Assembly (NCBI GenBank): GCA_030765065.1
Contig: CM060979.1
Location: forward strand, 108,116,350 to 108,180,349
Direction: 5' to 3'
DNA length: 64,000 nt
From: Deroplatys truncata
Lineage: Eukaryota; Arthropoda; Insecta; Mantodea; Mantidae
Part shown: positions 1 through 12,369 of the stretch, piece by piece
How the letters are laid out: the number at the start of each line of letters is the position of its first letter
How positions within the stretch are numbered: the stretch's first letter is position 1
Notes under the pieces: model-generated
Seen by the model: only the letters and a program-made list of their open reading frames with translations
What the model was told of the DNA's origin: nothing
Databases searched by the model: none
Position numbers and translations under genes: made by a program

Positions 1-462
1 CACGATGGCGCCCCAGCTCATTTCAGTATGATAGTTCGTAAGTTTTTGAATGATCGATTTCCATAAAGATGGATTGGTCAGGAGGACCCATTGCATGGCC
101 TGCTGGATCGCCTGATTTGAATCCAATGGATTTCTTCGTCTGGGACATTTGAAGTCCGTGGTTTATGCGACTCCTGTACCTGATATTGACATTTTGAGAG
201 GACGTAACCAAACTGGATTTGACCAAATACAAAACACACCAGGAATTTTCAACAGAGTACGCCAGAGCTTGGAACGCAGGCTTACTGCATGCATCGAAGA
301 GGAAGCCATTTCGAACAATTTTTGTAACTTTCGATTTTGTGTTGTAACTCTGATATAAATTATTTTCAAACCCATGCTCATATGAACTTTTTTTTTACTG
401 TTTTGATGTCAGGAACACTCCGCCAAATATATGACACCAATAAAGATACATCCTGTATAACA
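1..462 (+). pseudogene. C-terminal part of a Tc3/IS630-like DDE transposase, truncated by the window edge
   Basis: Seen: the first codons read HDGAPAHFS, the block around the second catalytic Asp (GAT at 4-6) in this mariner/Tc3-type family. A block reading AWPAGSPDLNPMDFF follows at about 98-140, and then, in another frame, a tail reading GHLKSVVYATPV through ERRLTACIEE (about 145-300). At least two frame changes (near 80-90 and near 147) and a stop at about 67 break the gene, so it is dead. A terminal motif CATCCTGTATA lies near 450-460 and resembles the right end of the relative at 29.6-31.2 kb (CATCCTGTATA at 31171-31181). Known: such proteins cut and paste the element in the nucleus. Inferred: the first catalytic Asp and the left end lie upstream of this window. 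The family assignment rests on motif recognition, not a search. Confidence 0.8.
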
Positions 463-2740
463 TTTTTGTAGTGTCTGCGAGTTTATTATTACGATGTTGC
501 AATTTATTGTGATCCTTCTGGATCTGTATTTGTTGTTATATGAACAATGAAACAATATATTGCCTATCTATTTCAAATAAAGGTTTCGGTCCCGATGGAA
601 ATCATATTGTCCATGAATACTACGGAAACTGCTCAACGTGAAAACAGAAACTGTCTGCAACGGCTTAAAACAGAAATATGGAGTATTAAAATATATTTGT
701 TTTGGAATATGCTGTGCTTTCAAGGAAACTACCTATACAAATGTTTTATGTATTTTGTTTTGGAACATTCTATATTTCCCAGAAAACTGCAAATGTAGGT
801 CATAAAGGTGACGACATGTCTTTATAAACGTACATACTTAAACAGATGCTTCGTCAAGGACGAGAAGAAGCGGTTACAGATTTTTTTGTGCCTTCTGTGG
901 TTTGGAAAGGTATATTGAGAAAAAAGCTTGCATTTTGTGATAAAGAATATCGGAATATCGCATAAAAATTTGGCGCTTTCTCAGATATGTGTATAATCAT
1001 ACGATTCATAGTTTAGTTTTATGATACATGCCTTAATGCAAGGACAAAGAGACTCAAATGTATAACGTAAAATTTCTTAATTAGTGTTGCGATGAATGTG
1101 CTGGTGAAAGGACAGAGATTGAAATAAAGTGTTAGTTACATAATATTTACTGGATTATACAGCGTATATATAACTACATTATGAACTAAGGTGAGACTTA
1201 TTAATACAGTGGACGATATTGGCATGGTGTTAGCGATTAATCTTAAAAGCATGCATAGAAAAACATTCCGGAATAACGGAATAATACGGAAACCTTGCCA
1301 AAATGGAAAAATTAGGATCCTATCACTTCCATCTTGAAAACTTTTTACAGTTTTTTAATCAAATGAAGCAGCATATTGTTTTGGAATAGGAAGGTTATCT
1401 TTAAGATATTTCCATTTATTAAATGTCTAATGTTCCAATTTTTTTCAAAAAATGCTGTACAGAATGCACTACCTCTTTGCTAGAGATTAACAGTTGAAAA
1501 CAGCACTTGGACTTTTTAATTTGAATGAAAGCTGCTATGAGTTATAAGTGCTTTTTCTGCTTGTTTAAAAATAAAAGAGGAAAAGTTACAACAAACATAA
1601 TGGAAAAATACATACTTTAATGAATCAGTAGTGTAGTAAAAAACAATCCGTCCAAACCTTCATGTAAACATAATTGAACTGTAAATTCAGTGTAACTTTA
1701 TACATCCAGATTTATGTGAGGAGTAACGTTTTCCATGAAGGGAAACGTTCATAAATTGCTTCCTATAAAAATTAAGTTAAGAATTCGAATGACTGAAATT
1801 AGGTTCGTTGGCAGCTAAGTGCCTGAAACTACCATAAAATCATCTGGAGTTCAATAAATTCATAAAAGTAAAAGTTACAGATATTTCTCAATAGATGGAT
1901 AATCAATTCAACGTAATGTAGTTTGGTATGGATCATATGATAGTAACCGTTGAACTTCGAGATATTCTTTTCAATATGACTCACAATTTAGCAGGAACTT
2001 TTCAATTTCTTTCTTTTCGACACAGCACTTTGGCTCTAAATTGCATTTTCCATTAAACTCATTGATTGGTGGGAAGGGAAAGCCCCAAAGTTTCTAGTTT
2101 CCTGATGCTCCCTGAAATCCAGCTATTACTTTTGATTAACGCCATTGAATAAAGCACTTTCGAGACAGCGAACGCTTGAGTGGGTTTGCATGAACTCGGT
2201 CTTCGGAGAAAGTAATTCTACCAATGACTTTGTCTAAGTCACAGTGTTGCCTGGGCATGTATTTAATCTACCGACAGCGCGTTCCTATGTGTATCCGCTA
2301 CTGCAATAAGGGCATATTGACAACTGGTTTCTAACGCGAATTTGAAGCTTATGAGCTTCGATTCATTTGAACTCCTTACTTACCTACTGCAAATTCACTC
2401 ATGCTGGAAATGAAATGAGAGAAAGGCTATTAAGTTTTAAAGTTAATTTTAGAATTGGTTAGTTCAGAATAAACACAGTTTGCTGAAAACCAAGTTTCAA
2501 CTAGTATCATCATAGAAAACTTCAATGGTTTAAATAGGTGTATAACACATATGAATTTACATTGTAGCCTTCAAAAAAGAAAGAAAAATAAAGAGAGAAA
2601 GAAAAAAAGAAGTTTAGGTGCATAAGTAAAGATATCACCTGCGCCAAAATAATAATTTTAAACGACATAATGGCACAAGTAATGAATTTTAACTATTTAT
2701 GAGTCTTGTCAGAATTACACACAACAAAAGATATTAGGAG
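463..2740. other. AT-rich stretch, nothing recognised
   Basis: No reading frame with a recognisable domain, no tRNA-like block and no tandem repeat beyond short A/T runs. Around 2574-2612 there is a purine-rich AAGAAAG stretch. An 83-codon frame at 547-798 has low-complexity composition and no motif, and I do not treat it as a gene. Confidence 0.6.
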
Positions 2741-3470
2741 AAAACTAAGCCACACCTAGAGTCGGGAGCATGAATGAAGGCGGGTGGAGAGAAATCGACT
2801 TCACATAGAGACAAAGGTAATACACTGTCTCATTCTCGCCCATCTGTGCCTTGCTTCTCTCTCAGCGGGCTTAGTGCTAAGGAAAACTGCTAACGCACAA
2901 CGTCTTGCACTCGGACTACTGCGCAGTCTGCATTCTCCCGTCTTCATTCATGCTCTCGACTCTACTATTTGCACTGGCTCTACACTGAGTTGCAGAGACC
3001 GACGCATTCTCTCATCTGATTCATGTATCCTGGCGCACCCTCAAGAAACCCGAGTGAGGCGATTTGCATTAGTGAGTTACCTTTTAATATTCGATTCTCT
3101 GGTTTATCACACTGTTAGCGTGAATTTCACTTAGCCTTGTATGCTTCTGTACTCTGGTCCTGTGTAGTTTATAACTATAATGCTAAAGATGTGTAAAATG
3201 AGCTTTTAGTAATCATTGGAAGACACCGATTCAAAAATGAGGATATAAGACGTCATTTAGAGAAAAAGAATCTGTTATATTATACAGTGATAGAATCCCG
3301 TATTTACGTTATATGTTATAATAGTCCTATAAAAAGTGATTTTTTAATTCACGTGATGTCACGATATAGTTTTGGTTAGGAAAGTTTTCAAATTGAGTAG
3401 GAAGTGTTTAGTTGAAAAACGCAAAAACAATATTCATGATTGAAGTGGTAAGAAAGAAAAGAGAGGGCTA
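2741..3470. other. Locally GC-richer segment with an unrecognised 116-codon frame
   Basis: From about 2760 to 3070 the base composition is richer in G and C than its neighbours, and an open frame runs on the plus strand from 2784 to 3134. The translation is rich in Leu, Ser, Arg and Cys with no motif I recognise, and no splice or promoter context supports it as a gene. It may be an old repeat or a chance frame in the GC-richer patch. Confidence 0.35.
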
Positions 3471-3471
3471 T

Positions 3472-3524
3472 AGGTAGGTAGGTAGGTAGGTAGGTAGGTA
3501 GGCATGTGGGTGGGTAGGTATATA
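3472..3524. repeat. (GTAG)n microsatellite
   Basis: About eight direct copies of the tetranucleotide TAGG/GTAG, trailing into GTGGGTGGGTAGG and a short AT/GA tract. Seen directly. Confidence 0.9.
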
Positions 3525-3734
3525 TATTGAGAGAGAGTTTCTTACGTTATTTGCACCACGCTTTGGGCGTCCATTTGAAGTAGTTTGTACTGAAGGAGTT
3601 GTATTATATTTCAACTGTTGGAGAGCCGAACTTGTAGTAGTTGCAACTGCACATATAGAAAACAGTTTCCGGTAGCCTTTGCCCCAAATGTACTTTCAGG
3701 TGGCCTTTGCCCCAAGCTTAAAAAAATTTGCCGA

Positions 3735-4480
3735 TTATATTTATGTTTGCTCGGCTGCGTCAATATTTATTTTAGAGACATGTTTCTCTTTGTACGGTTG
3801 TGATGCGACAAGAATGTAGGCTTACACAGATTATAATTTTACTTCACTCCTTTTATAAATACTTGATACGATTTAAATAATACTTCACTGATAAAAAGAG
3901 CTGTGAGATTCTTTTATGAATTACTTGCACTTTTTAACACGTAAATTATTTTTCCTCTCACACGAATACGTATTAAATCTCTCGAGGACGTGTCTCGCGT
4001 CCGGTTAGGAACACTGTTTGCAGGCAACTAAACTGATTTCAACCGTCTAAACTTGTAGATTTCTGTATTTCAAGTCTCTGATTGGCTATTCCTAATCCAA
4101 TAGAATACGTTCATTTAACTAAAGCTTTTTCTGGTTGTTGATTGCTATTTTTATGAACTGTCACAAAAATTACATTATTGTTGCTTCAAGAATCAGAAGT
4201 AGTATTGTTAAACTCTCAAACTCATTATTGCCTCAAGGTTACCTCATTGTTACCTCTTTGTTAGCTTTTTTACCTATTTCTCACACCTCCTACATTATTA
4301 CATTACGTAATATATTCACAAAACATTATTGAACATGTATACAATAATATAAGCGTATGCAATGACTGTTACATACATTTTACAAATTATTACATACACA
4401 TATTGCTTCAAGGCGGGCTGTTATTGAAATACATTATATAATTTGACTGAAATCATTTAAGTGTTAAAAATACTGCCTCA

Positions 4481-4482
<2 letters not shown>
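3735..4482 (+). repeat. Dispersed repeat family B, copy 1
   Basis: This segment matches, in inverted orientation and along nearly its whole length, the segment at 32590-33362. Shared landmarks in order are CGGCTGCGTCA-TATTTATTTT, AGAATGTAGGCTTA, TTTACTTCACTCC, GAGCTGTGAGATTCTTTT, CTCGAGGACG, TGATTGGCTATT, TATTGCCTCAAGGTTACCTC, CATTACGTAATA and AGGCGGGCTGTTATTGAA. The ends carry an imperfect inverted motif (GCGTCA-TATTTATTTT at the left, AATACTGCCTCA at the right), which suggests a non-autonomous DNA element. There is no coding capacity. A more decayed relative appears to lie at about 9460-10140. Confidence 0.75.
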
Positions 4483-4559
<77 letters not shown>

Positions 4560-4560
4560 T
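4483..4560. repeat. Compound (AT)n-(GT)n-(GA)n microsatellite
   Basis: A run of alternating A/T (about 4486-4518) passes directly into (GT)n and then (GA)n at the right edge of family B copy 1. Simple-sequence growth at a repeat border is common. Confidence 0.9.
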
Positions 4561-4689
4561 AACAAACAAACAAAAGAATAACAAGCGTTCTAGAACGTCG
4601 GTTAGATGACTCACTCACACTTGGGAAAGGTGTAAACTTGCAGCATGGAATATTTAAACAAAAGAAGCTAAAGCTGCGAAAAAAGTTGA

Positions 4690-5115
4690 CACAAAATGAG
4701 TAGGTATTTCAATGAGCTCTACATTTTTCATGCAGTGCGGTTTTGTCTATCACTAATCATAAAATTCAGTCAAATAAAGGGAACTTCACAGCTATTCACA
4801 GAAAATTTGAGGTACACATTATGTTTCTGCAGCCATTATGTCCGACGTGATCTTTTAATCTAAATCACTACAGCCGTTGTCGAGAAAATCAGAAATAAAG
4901 AAACAGTCATGTAAAGCGTAGTTTAGGGTGTGAGATCTTGTTGAAAATCTTTATATCGCAACCTTCCAAGTGGACTTAAAAAGAAACACTGGTATTTATG
5001 TGACTTCAATTTTGCAGTTATGTTGTTCATTTATGCTTTTCAATTTTTTATTAAAGGTTTATTTAAGGTTTTTTTGACTACAACCTCCTCCATTTATGCC
5101 GTTCACAAACAGACA
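4690..5115 (+). repeat. Family A, old diverged copy
   Basis: Landmarks of family A occur in order but heavily mutated: a block like GATCTACATTTTT-GTAG-TTTTGTCTATC, then TTCACAG-ATTC-CAGAAAAT, AGCCGTTTTGAGAAAAT, CATGTAAAG-GTAG-TTGGGG, and TTATGTTGTTCA. Recognised by comparison with the better copies at 46.1, 53.2 and 59.1 kb. Confidence 0.55.
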
Positions 5116-5394
5116 GACAAACACGAACTTTTTTCTAAAAATCTAATATGCATTCAATGACTTTCTCTGTCAATGACAATTCTAGATATATCAGTTAACT
5201 AAGCATTTATTGCTTAGCTACACCCTTTGGGAGTAGCATCTGAATATTTATTAGTTTGTGGTAACAAGCACTTGCGATGGACAGGAAAAAGGGGGGAACA
5301 AGAATCGCAAACTTTCAAGCATGTCCGTTAGATGACGTTTGGAAAATTCTGAAAAGGTCTCATTTCGAAGACGAGTAATGCCATGAAACAATTT

Positions 5395-5885
5395 TATACA
5401 ATATGTGTTTGTTGATGAGCTCTTAATTTTTGCTGTAGAAAACGTTCATCTATCATCTAAGAGTTCCTGGTTATACAATATTATACAAAATTTATCAAAT
5501 ACAGAGGACTTCACGGGATGCTCAGAGAAAATTTAAGGTATACTTTTATTAATCAAAAATAACTCAAGCGTATATTATATTAATCAAAATCATTGGTGAT
5601 ATTTTGAAAAAATAACGAAAAATTCCCCACATAAAAGTACCTTTGTGTCGCATGTTTGGAAAATATTTAGAGTAAACACATCCATTGAGAGAGAGGGAGG
5701 GAGGGAGGGAGGGAGGGAGGGAGAGGGAGAAAAGCACACATGTGGCTTTTTCTAAACATGTTTTTTTGGGGGCTGTTTCAATGGGCCTTAAAGCTATTCC
5801 AGTGAAATTGCTATATGGAATTCTTAGGTGTGATACAACACTTCCTCTATAAGGTAGATGGTAAAGAAAATAATGATAGAGTGTC
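5395..5885 (+). repeat. Family A, old diverged copy with internal (GAGG)n
   Basis: The central block (GCTGTAGAAAACGTTCATCTATC), the AAATTTAAGGTATAC block and the right part (CCAGTGAAATTGCTATATGG, then ACAATACTTCC) follow the family A order. A (GGGA)n microsatellite at about 5691-5731 sits where good copies have a CA-rich tract. Open frames through this region are artefacts of the repeat. Confidence 0.5.
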
Positions 5886-6424
5886 GGAATCAATTGCCAC
5901 TTCACGTAAAACGAATGACGAAGACAAGATTTCCGAAGAGGAAAAGAAACATAGACAGACATAAAAACGATTGACGCAACTATTTTGAAAAGATGGAATT
6001 ATATCGAAACGTCTAAAACAAGAAGAAGTTAAATCAAATTTAAGAAACTCAGTCCCTCATTCAATTGTTCGAGCTAAGCGAGAATATTTCTTACTATCCA
6101 CTAAAATTAGTGGAAGTTTAAGTTTTTAGTTATTCACGTGCATTGTGCACACCTTTCCCCAAATTTACAATATAGAGATATACTACCATGTTTATTTCCT
6201 AATTAATACCGACGTCGTCGTTTTCACTCCCGTATAGTTGTCTGTTCTAAATGTTCTAAACCTTTCTGAACGTATGGCTGTGTTTAAAATTAAAACAAAT
6301 TCTTAAAACGTAGTTTTCTCTCCCTGAATTACCCTAGTTGAACATGTTTATTCCCTGTATTACCCTAGTTGAACATTGGATCGAGCGAGCATTCGCCAGG
6401 AGATCACTAACAGAATTAAATAAA

Positions 6425-6890
6425 TGATAATTAATTGTTCATCCACACAAACCGTGTGTAGGACAAGATTGGAAAGGTAGACTGAAAAATTAAATGTCGT
6501 AGCCAAGATTTGAACCACGGATCTTCTGGTTTCCGTCCGGTTGCTCTAATCAACTGAGCTACCGTGGCATGTTAGTACGACATTAAATTCCCCAACTGAC
6601 TCGCATTTTTTCCGGTAAACCACAAGGAGATATCAAATTAATTAATTAATTGAGATCACCTATCCCAATGGCGACTTACAATGCTGTAAGTGCTTTAAGT
6701 CCCGGGCTTCATAGTTTAACCAGTGTTAGGTTAATCAATGATGATTTATTGTTCTTCCACACGAGCTGTGTGTAGAACACTTGTCATACCGGCATGTTGC
6801 CATGGTAGGTCAGTTGGTTAGAGCAACCGGACGGAAACCGGAAGAATTCGTGGCTCATATCCCTGCTATGACATTAAATTTTTCAGTGTT
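6425..6890. mobile_element. Element with inverted tRNA-like arms, copy 1
   Basis: Two tRNA-like blocks face away from each other: one on the minus strand (6501-6568) and one on the plus strand (about 6798-6868). Each has an A-box-like segment (GGTAGCTCAGTTG or GGTAGGTCAGTTGG) and a degraded B-box-like segment. Between them lies a spacer with CCCATTGGGAT and AAGCCCGGGACTTAAAG on the minus strand. The motif GTTCWTCCACACRARCYGTGTGTAG occurs twice in direct orientation at about 6438-6470 and 6748-6778, bounding the minus unit. The layout matches the copy at 40111-40609. No protein is encoded. Known: tRNA-like heads usually carry internal Pol III promoters. The inverted arrangement is unusual for a plain SINE. 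Confidence 0.65.
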
Positions 6891-8050
6891 CTGATTCTGC
6901 TTTTGCAGAATGAAATAAATGTTGAATCCCAATGAGGTACACGCGTAAACAAGAAAATAATTATGAAAAATAGCATGATATTCAGCTACATAGTCTATTT
7001 GGTCTTTTTTTGTTTTGGATGAATAATCAGTATTGACATGTATAATAGACTACCTTAAAGTAAAACATTTATTTAAAAGTCTTTTTGATGTTTATGTATG
7101 TCTCTGTGTGTGCATGTTGTTGTTAAACTTTTCATACAAAACATATCTAAATATTTTGTTATTTATTCGTTTTGGAGGCAATTATTTATAAACAAGGTTT
7201 GTCAGAATTTCTTCTGACAAGTATTGTTGTCTACAAAATCTCGACAGGATGAACATTTAAGAACTTATGCCAATTATTCTTATTATTTCTGTATGTAAAC
7301 CACTTACCCCGAAAACTGGTTTGCTTGGGTCGCTGTGAATTCCTACAAAATCAGCAGGCAGAAATCTGCGAGGAATGGGTATATGTGAATTCCTGTAACA
7401 CTGGAGAAATGGAATATATTAATTCCTAAATTTTATATGTAGGTTAGTGAAGTCTGAAGCATTCGGGGCAACCTTGGCGTAGCTAAACATTCTATCTTGG
7501 TTTTTTGTTTAAAATTATAACGTTGTCTTACAGCTAGGCATTAAGTCATGGTCAAACAACTTAAAATAGATGTGTCAAGGTGCAACTTTCAATAGCATCT
7601 TCATCAGGAAGAGGCAACCCAAAGAAGTTCGTCAACCCCTTTCCTGTTTTGTTCTCAACAGCAACAAATTACTTAGAGATTAAAGTCACTGCACTCTTAT
7701 TACAGCTAGTCAGTCACCACTTTCACGGCTTCATTACGATGGAAGTATGACTTAATTTCTGTCAAACCTCGGGATAAAATGAATATTAGGTGAATTTTAT
7801 GATTACATTGTTGGCACATTTGCAAGCGAAAAATACACTTTTCCAACAGAAATGTGCTATACTTTTTCTGCACACTGTGCTAAGCGGGAGCAACAATTTT
7901 GTCTTTGCAGGAATTCACAGAACCCGGATTGCAATCATAGGAAGAGGCAGTTTGTGTATTGTTAAACATTTTAATTTTGTTCTAATGTTTATCAATCTCA
8001 GAAAAACAATTCTGTTGCTGATTTTCAAAACATCATATGACGTTCACATT
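6891..8050. other. AT-rich stretch, nothing recognised
   Basis: No domain, tRNA-like block or tandem array seen. A 116-codon frame at 7790-8140 ends in a run encoded by (GA)n and has no family motif. Confidence 0.55.
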
Positions 8051-8051
8051 G

Positions 8052-8053
<2 letters not shown>

Positions 8054-8090
<37 letters not shown>
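8054..8090. repeat. (GA)n microsatellite
   Basis: Uninterrupted GA dinucleotides, with a purine-rich GAGA-containing shoulder that extends to about 8240. Seen directly. Confidence 0.95.
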
Positions 8091-8092
<2 letters not shown>

Positions 8093-8244
8093 CCAAAGCG
8101 GAGAAGAGAAAGTGAAATAACTGGAGAAAAGAGAAAGTGAGAGAGAGGATTGACAGAAGTAGAGAGAGCGGAGCGAAAGAAGATAGGAGAGGTAGAGAAA
8201 GACAGAAATTAGGAAAGTGAGAGACTTGTGGAGAGGAAGAGGGG

Positions 8245-9455
8245 CAGTAATATCGAGAAAAACCTCCACATTTAACGCAGAGCTCTGTTGGTGTAAAAAT
8301 GAAAGCAAACCTGATTTATAAGCTAATGATAGCTGTAGGGTGCTGCAAGAGTATACGTGTCCTATATGTATAAGCCAAACAATTTTTCCTGTTATAGGAA
8401 CAAATCAAACACAGTTTGACGCAGCTATTACTAGTTTGCAGCACCGGGAATATAATTGGCACTTTATGACAATAATTACATTTCTTGCACCCTAAAATAT
8501 CTGTAAGGATAGCTAAGTGAATTGCGTCACGTTAGATTGCACAAGGTACGTTGTCTTTCCTGAAAGACTTTTCTTCAGCCCGGAGAACAAAGATACGTGG
8601 CCAGGAGATTGATAAGGCTCCCATTTTGTCGCTCCCTATGAGGCATTTATCAGACTAAAGGAAGCGACAGTGTATGGAATTGCTACCGCTTTCTATACAT
8701 CGCTCTATTTTCTGGGCCTGTCACGTACCATTCCTCAACGGTCATGGACTTTTCCACTGCTTCTTTCTACCAAAAGTCCCACGCTAAGAATTTACGACCC
8801 AGAGGGATAAAATATAAAAAAGCATCGCAAAAGGTTTCTTCTCGCTACGTCCGCTAGCAACACAGTACAAGGGCTTTCAGAAGTGTCAAAAACATATATA
8901 AAGGCCTTGCTTCCATTGCAATGAAAGCGATCTATTTCTGGCGTTATAGGATTTCTCCCAGTATTTTCCTATATCTATGTTCGTGAACGACCTATCAATT
9001 GTTATGTAGCTAGCAAAACCCGCGGCTCCGTTTGCATTATTCTATTAAGAATGAAGATTCTACTATGTTGCTTTCTTTTTCTCCCTCTTCCCCTTATGTT
9101 CCATTCTCTCATCCCCCCTCCGTTGTCTTCCCTTCAACTCTCTGCAATGTGACGTTTTAAAAACCTTTTTTATTTCTGGGGTGTTATTAACTATTTAAAC
9201 GTAAGTAAAAGGTTTCACAAAATCTTCTCCCCTCTTCCTTATGTTTGCTATGCGATTGGAACTGTGCACTGTCTCATGATAAGTGGGTTATGTATCGTAG
9301 AGGAACGTAAAGAAATATTTGTATATCCTCTTTGCATCGGTAGCCTACCAAGATGGGTGCGAAATTTTCATCGGGTGTCGTGTGTGTTAATAGTAAACTT
9401 TATGTGTAATAACCTTTTAATTTTTAATTAAATATTTTTTCTTTATTTAATTTAT
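8245..9455. other. No recognised feature
   Basis: Mixed-composition DNA. A moderately GC-richer part (about 8520-8900) has short frames without motifs. Nothing matches the repeat families found elsewhere in the window. Confidence 0.5.
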
Positions 9456-9459
9456 TTAT

Positions 9460-9589
9460 TTATGCTTCGGCTGCGTCAGTGACATCTGGTAGAGCAAGCA
9501 TCTCTAAATAGGGGTGGTACGGCTGCAGAATAATTTTACACACATAACACCAATTATAGTTGTAAATTCGTACTTCTTTACGGCAGTTG

Positions 9590-9629
<40 letters not shown>

Positions 9630-10140
9630 AATAACAATTTACTGACGTATCTAAGTATGGAAGTGTGAGATGTTCCTAACCACATTTTAAAGATCAAAAT
9701 TTAGCTTTTTCGTACTGCACTAAATTCTCACATCTGCCCACTCTGAGCTACAACCACTGAACTGCTTGGGTACCTACCTCTTAGCGTCCACAGCTTAAAA
9801 TTTCAAATTTAATCTTCCTAGTTTCTGGTTTGCTAAGCCTACTCTAGCATAACACCCTTAATATGATTTTGATTGGCTTCTTGCACCCACGTGACTATTT
9901 GCAAACTTTTTGGACGTTACACCAGTATATTTCCTTCGTCTCATGGTAACCTTCGTAGCTTTCTAAGTTATTGCTCTCTCTCTCTCTCTCTCTCTCAAGG
10001 TTACACCTGATTGTTAGCCACCCTTAGGTTTCCATTTTATTACTTTGTTTGCTACTAAAGGCAGCTTGCTTTTACCCTCACAGCTCCTACATTACTAAAT
10101 TAAGAATATTTTCACTCTATTATAGAATCTCGTGCACAGG
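9460..10140 (+). repeat. Family B, decayed copy with microsatellites
   Basis: It starts with TTCGGCTGCGTCAGT, matching the left edge of family B. It later shows weak matches in the same order as 3735-4482: a GATTGGCTTCTTGC block, CAAGGTTACAC-TGATTGTTAGC, and CACAGCTCCTACATTA. Two simple repeats interrupt it, (AT)n at about 9593-9627 and (CT)n at about 9977-9998. Less certain than the other two copies because the middle is strongly diverged. Confidence 0.45.
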
Positions 10141-10565
10141 GGTGGGAAGCGTGTGAAGTTAGATTAGGCTCCTAATTTATTATAATGGTGAGCATTTTTA
10201 CAATGGGAAAAGGCGTCCATAAGTATTTATTTGATAATAAACCACAGTTTAAGGGAAATGCAGTGTAATTTATTTTGCCTCGCCTACGAAAACCCTGAGA
10301 CCCGTGAAATTAATTAGGTAGATAGTTATTACGAATGGAGAAATTCGCAGCCGCTGAGCAACAATAGTCGGAGATCAGGACACTACAGTAGAGGGCATCA
10401 ACCAGAGGAACAACGTTGTACCGCTACAATACAAAGGAAACAGCGATAATCAAATGCTGAGGACTGTACGCTATACTACGCCTTATAATTCCACCCTCTT
10501 TCCATGCAATCGCGAGAAACATTTGAAAATCGACAGGGCTTTAAAATAATGATAAGTATTGAATA
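10141..10565. other. No recognised feature
   Basis: Ordinary AT-rich sequence with no motif, tandem repeat or tRNA-like block detected by eye. Confidence 0.5.
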
Positions 10566-10569
10566 ATTC

Positions 10570-11150
10570 GAACCATTAATAATGAACATCTCGGAAATGG
10601 CTTATGCCAAAAAATTATTTAAAATAAACCCTGTGCTTTAAAGCGATCTACAATTTTTTTGTGCAGTACGTATTCGTCTATCGCTTAACCTTCATCTGTT
10701 TCCTATATAAGAGTATAAACATTCCTCCCGATAGAAGGGTATTCCCAGAAAGTTCGGAATATACTCGTACATAGTATATTTGTCATTTAAATATCTTTAG
10801 TATATTGAATTTTAGTCAAAAGCTTTAGAAGTACTTTTGAGAAAATATAATATTTCGAAAAATGTTGCATGTATAGGGTAGATTGGGGTTGGAAAATTTT
10901 CTTGAAAATCTTCGTGTTCATCCTTGGAAGGCGCTGAATTTAAATACCAAGTTTAATATTTAACCACCTTTCGTTTTTATGAGTTATACTATTCACGCAC
11001 GCGCGCGCGCGAGCGAACATTTTTATAAATATGCTTTTTATTTTTTGGGATTCAGGAAGTCTCAATGCGTGTATTTCCATTGAAATCTCGGTATGGAATA
11101 CAATACTTCCTCTGCTTACTATAGGTAGGCAGTACAGAAAATAAAAACGT
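10570..11150 (+). repeat. Family A, diverged copy
   Basis: Contains AAAGCGATCTACAATTTTTTTGTG, TATTCGTCTATCGCTTA, a GGGTAG-TTGGGGT block, CTTCGTGTTCATCCTTGGAAGG, GAATTTAAATACCAAGTTT, ATTTCCATTGAAATCTCGGTATGGAAT and AATACTTCCTCTGCTTACTATAGGTAGG in family A order. Where good copies have a (CA)n or CAGA tract, this copy has an alternating CG run (about 10995-11012). The CG run would be an unusual substrate in a CpG-methylated genome. Confidence 0.7.
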
Positions 11151-12330
11151 TATCCTGTAGTTAGTCGCACCACACTTCCACTCCTTCGCTTGAAAAAGAA
11201 CCTATTTTGAGGTTTTGCTTCATCGTTAACAGGGGAATATTGTTAGCTGCAGCCATGCTAATGAAATTAAATGGGAGAAGAGAAAGGGCAGATAAGAGAA
11301 TATTTCGGGATTTGTGCATTCTGTAAATCTATCTATGTGTAATAATCTAAAAGCAATAACATTAATATCATAACCTTTACCAATGCCTTTGTCCCGATAA
11401 ACCGAAATGTGCAACGTGCACAACCAAAGACGAAATTATTTTAACCAGGACTTCCTTAGTAAGTATTTTATGTCCAGCATGTTTATAGCTTGTAGTTTTA
11501 CAAAACGTTGCAATGCTGGTAAATGAAACCATTCATTCATTCATTCATTTATACCGTAGGGTGAGAGTATTGAGAGGTAACGGCCATCGGTAATAACGTT
11601 ATGCGAGATAGCCCATACCCATATTGGCATGTTTGGCTGTTATCTTTATCTGCCACGGAAGCGCCACCTGCGCCGATATCGCACTGCGAATTTCGTGCCA
11701 TTAACATTTCATTATTGTGAACAAATAGGGTGGAAGGGGATGGAATTCCGGAGAAAGGAAATTGGCCAAGTGGGGGAAGACATGCATTCCAACAAAAGCA
11801 CATTAACAGCCTCCCTGCTTCCCCTTTACCCACTTGTGGTGCTCTCTCCCAATTCCTGTGTCAATGTCCGGTGCGGCTACTTCGTTTCAGGTCAGAAACA
11901 CGGAGCTTTCCTTGGGTTTGTCGCTCCTTTCACGAAAAATGGTGGTGCATAAAGAGAGGCAGCAAACCTTTTTCTTCTTCTTCTCCGCCTTATTTAATGA
12001 CGTCCTGAGATAACCTCTTTAATGTCGTATACCAACAATATTAAATGATTCCCTACAATAAATTCTTATTATATTTTATTTATTTTTCAGTATTAATCTA
12101 TTTGATATTTCCATTAATTACTTCAATTATCCGTTATTTTAATAACGCTATATTTTTTTCTTATTTTTCTTATTTTTTCTCATTTGACATTTTCATTTGC
12201 TAGTAAATCTTGATTCATGCTTATGGATGCATATTTTATTTACTTTATTAATGTCGTCTTTTGTTTTACTTCAAATGAATTTATATTTCTTTTATCAGAT
12301 GTCTACTTTAAAATATCACTTTCACCTTCT
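11151..12330. other. Unrecognised stretch with GC-richer patch at 11.55-11.96 kb
   Basis: Overlapping frames of 92-107 codons occur on both strands at 11549-12008, which is typical of a GC-richer patch rather than a gene. No motif was recognised. A short (ATTC)n array lies near 11531-11550. From about 12000 the sequence turns strongly AT-rich. Confidence 0.45.
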
Positions 12331-12334
12331 ATTA

Positions 12335-12335
12335 T

Positions 12336-12369
<34 letters not shown>
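12335..12369. repeat. (AAT)n microsatellite
   Basis: About eleven direct copies of ATA/AAT. Seen directly. Confidence 0.95.

Noticed and set aside
2784..3134. 116-codon frame on the plus strand
   Set aside because: No motif or promoter/splice context; local GC content explains an open frame.
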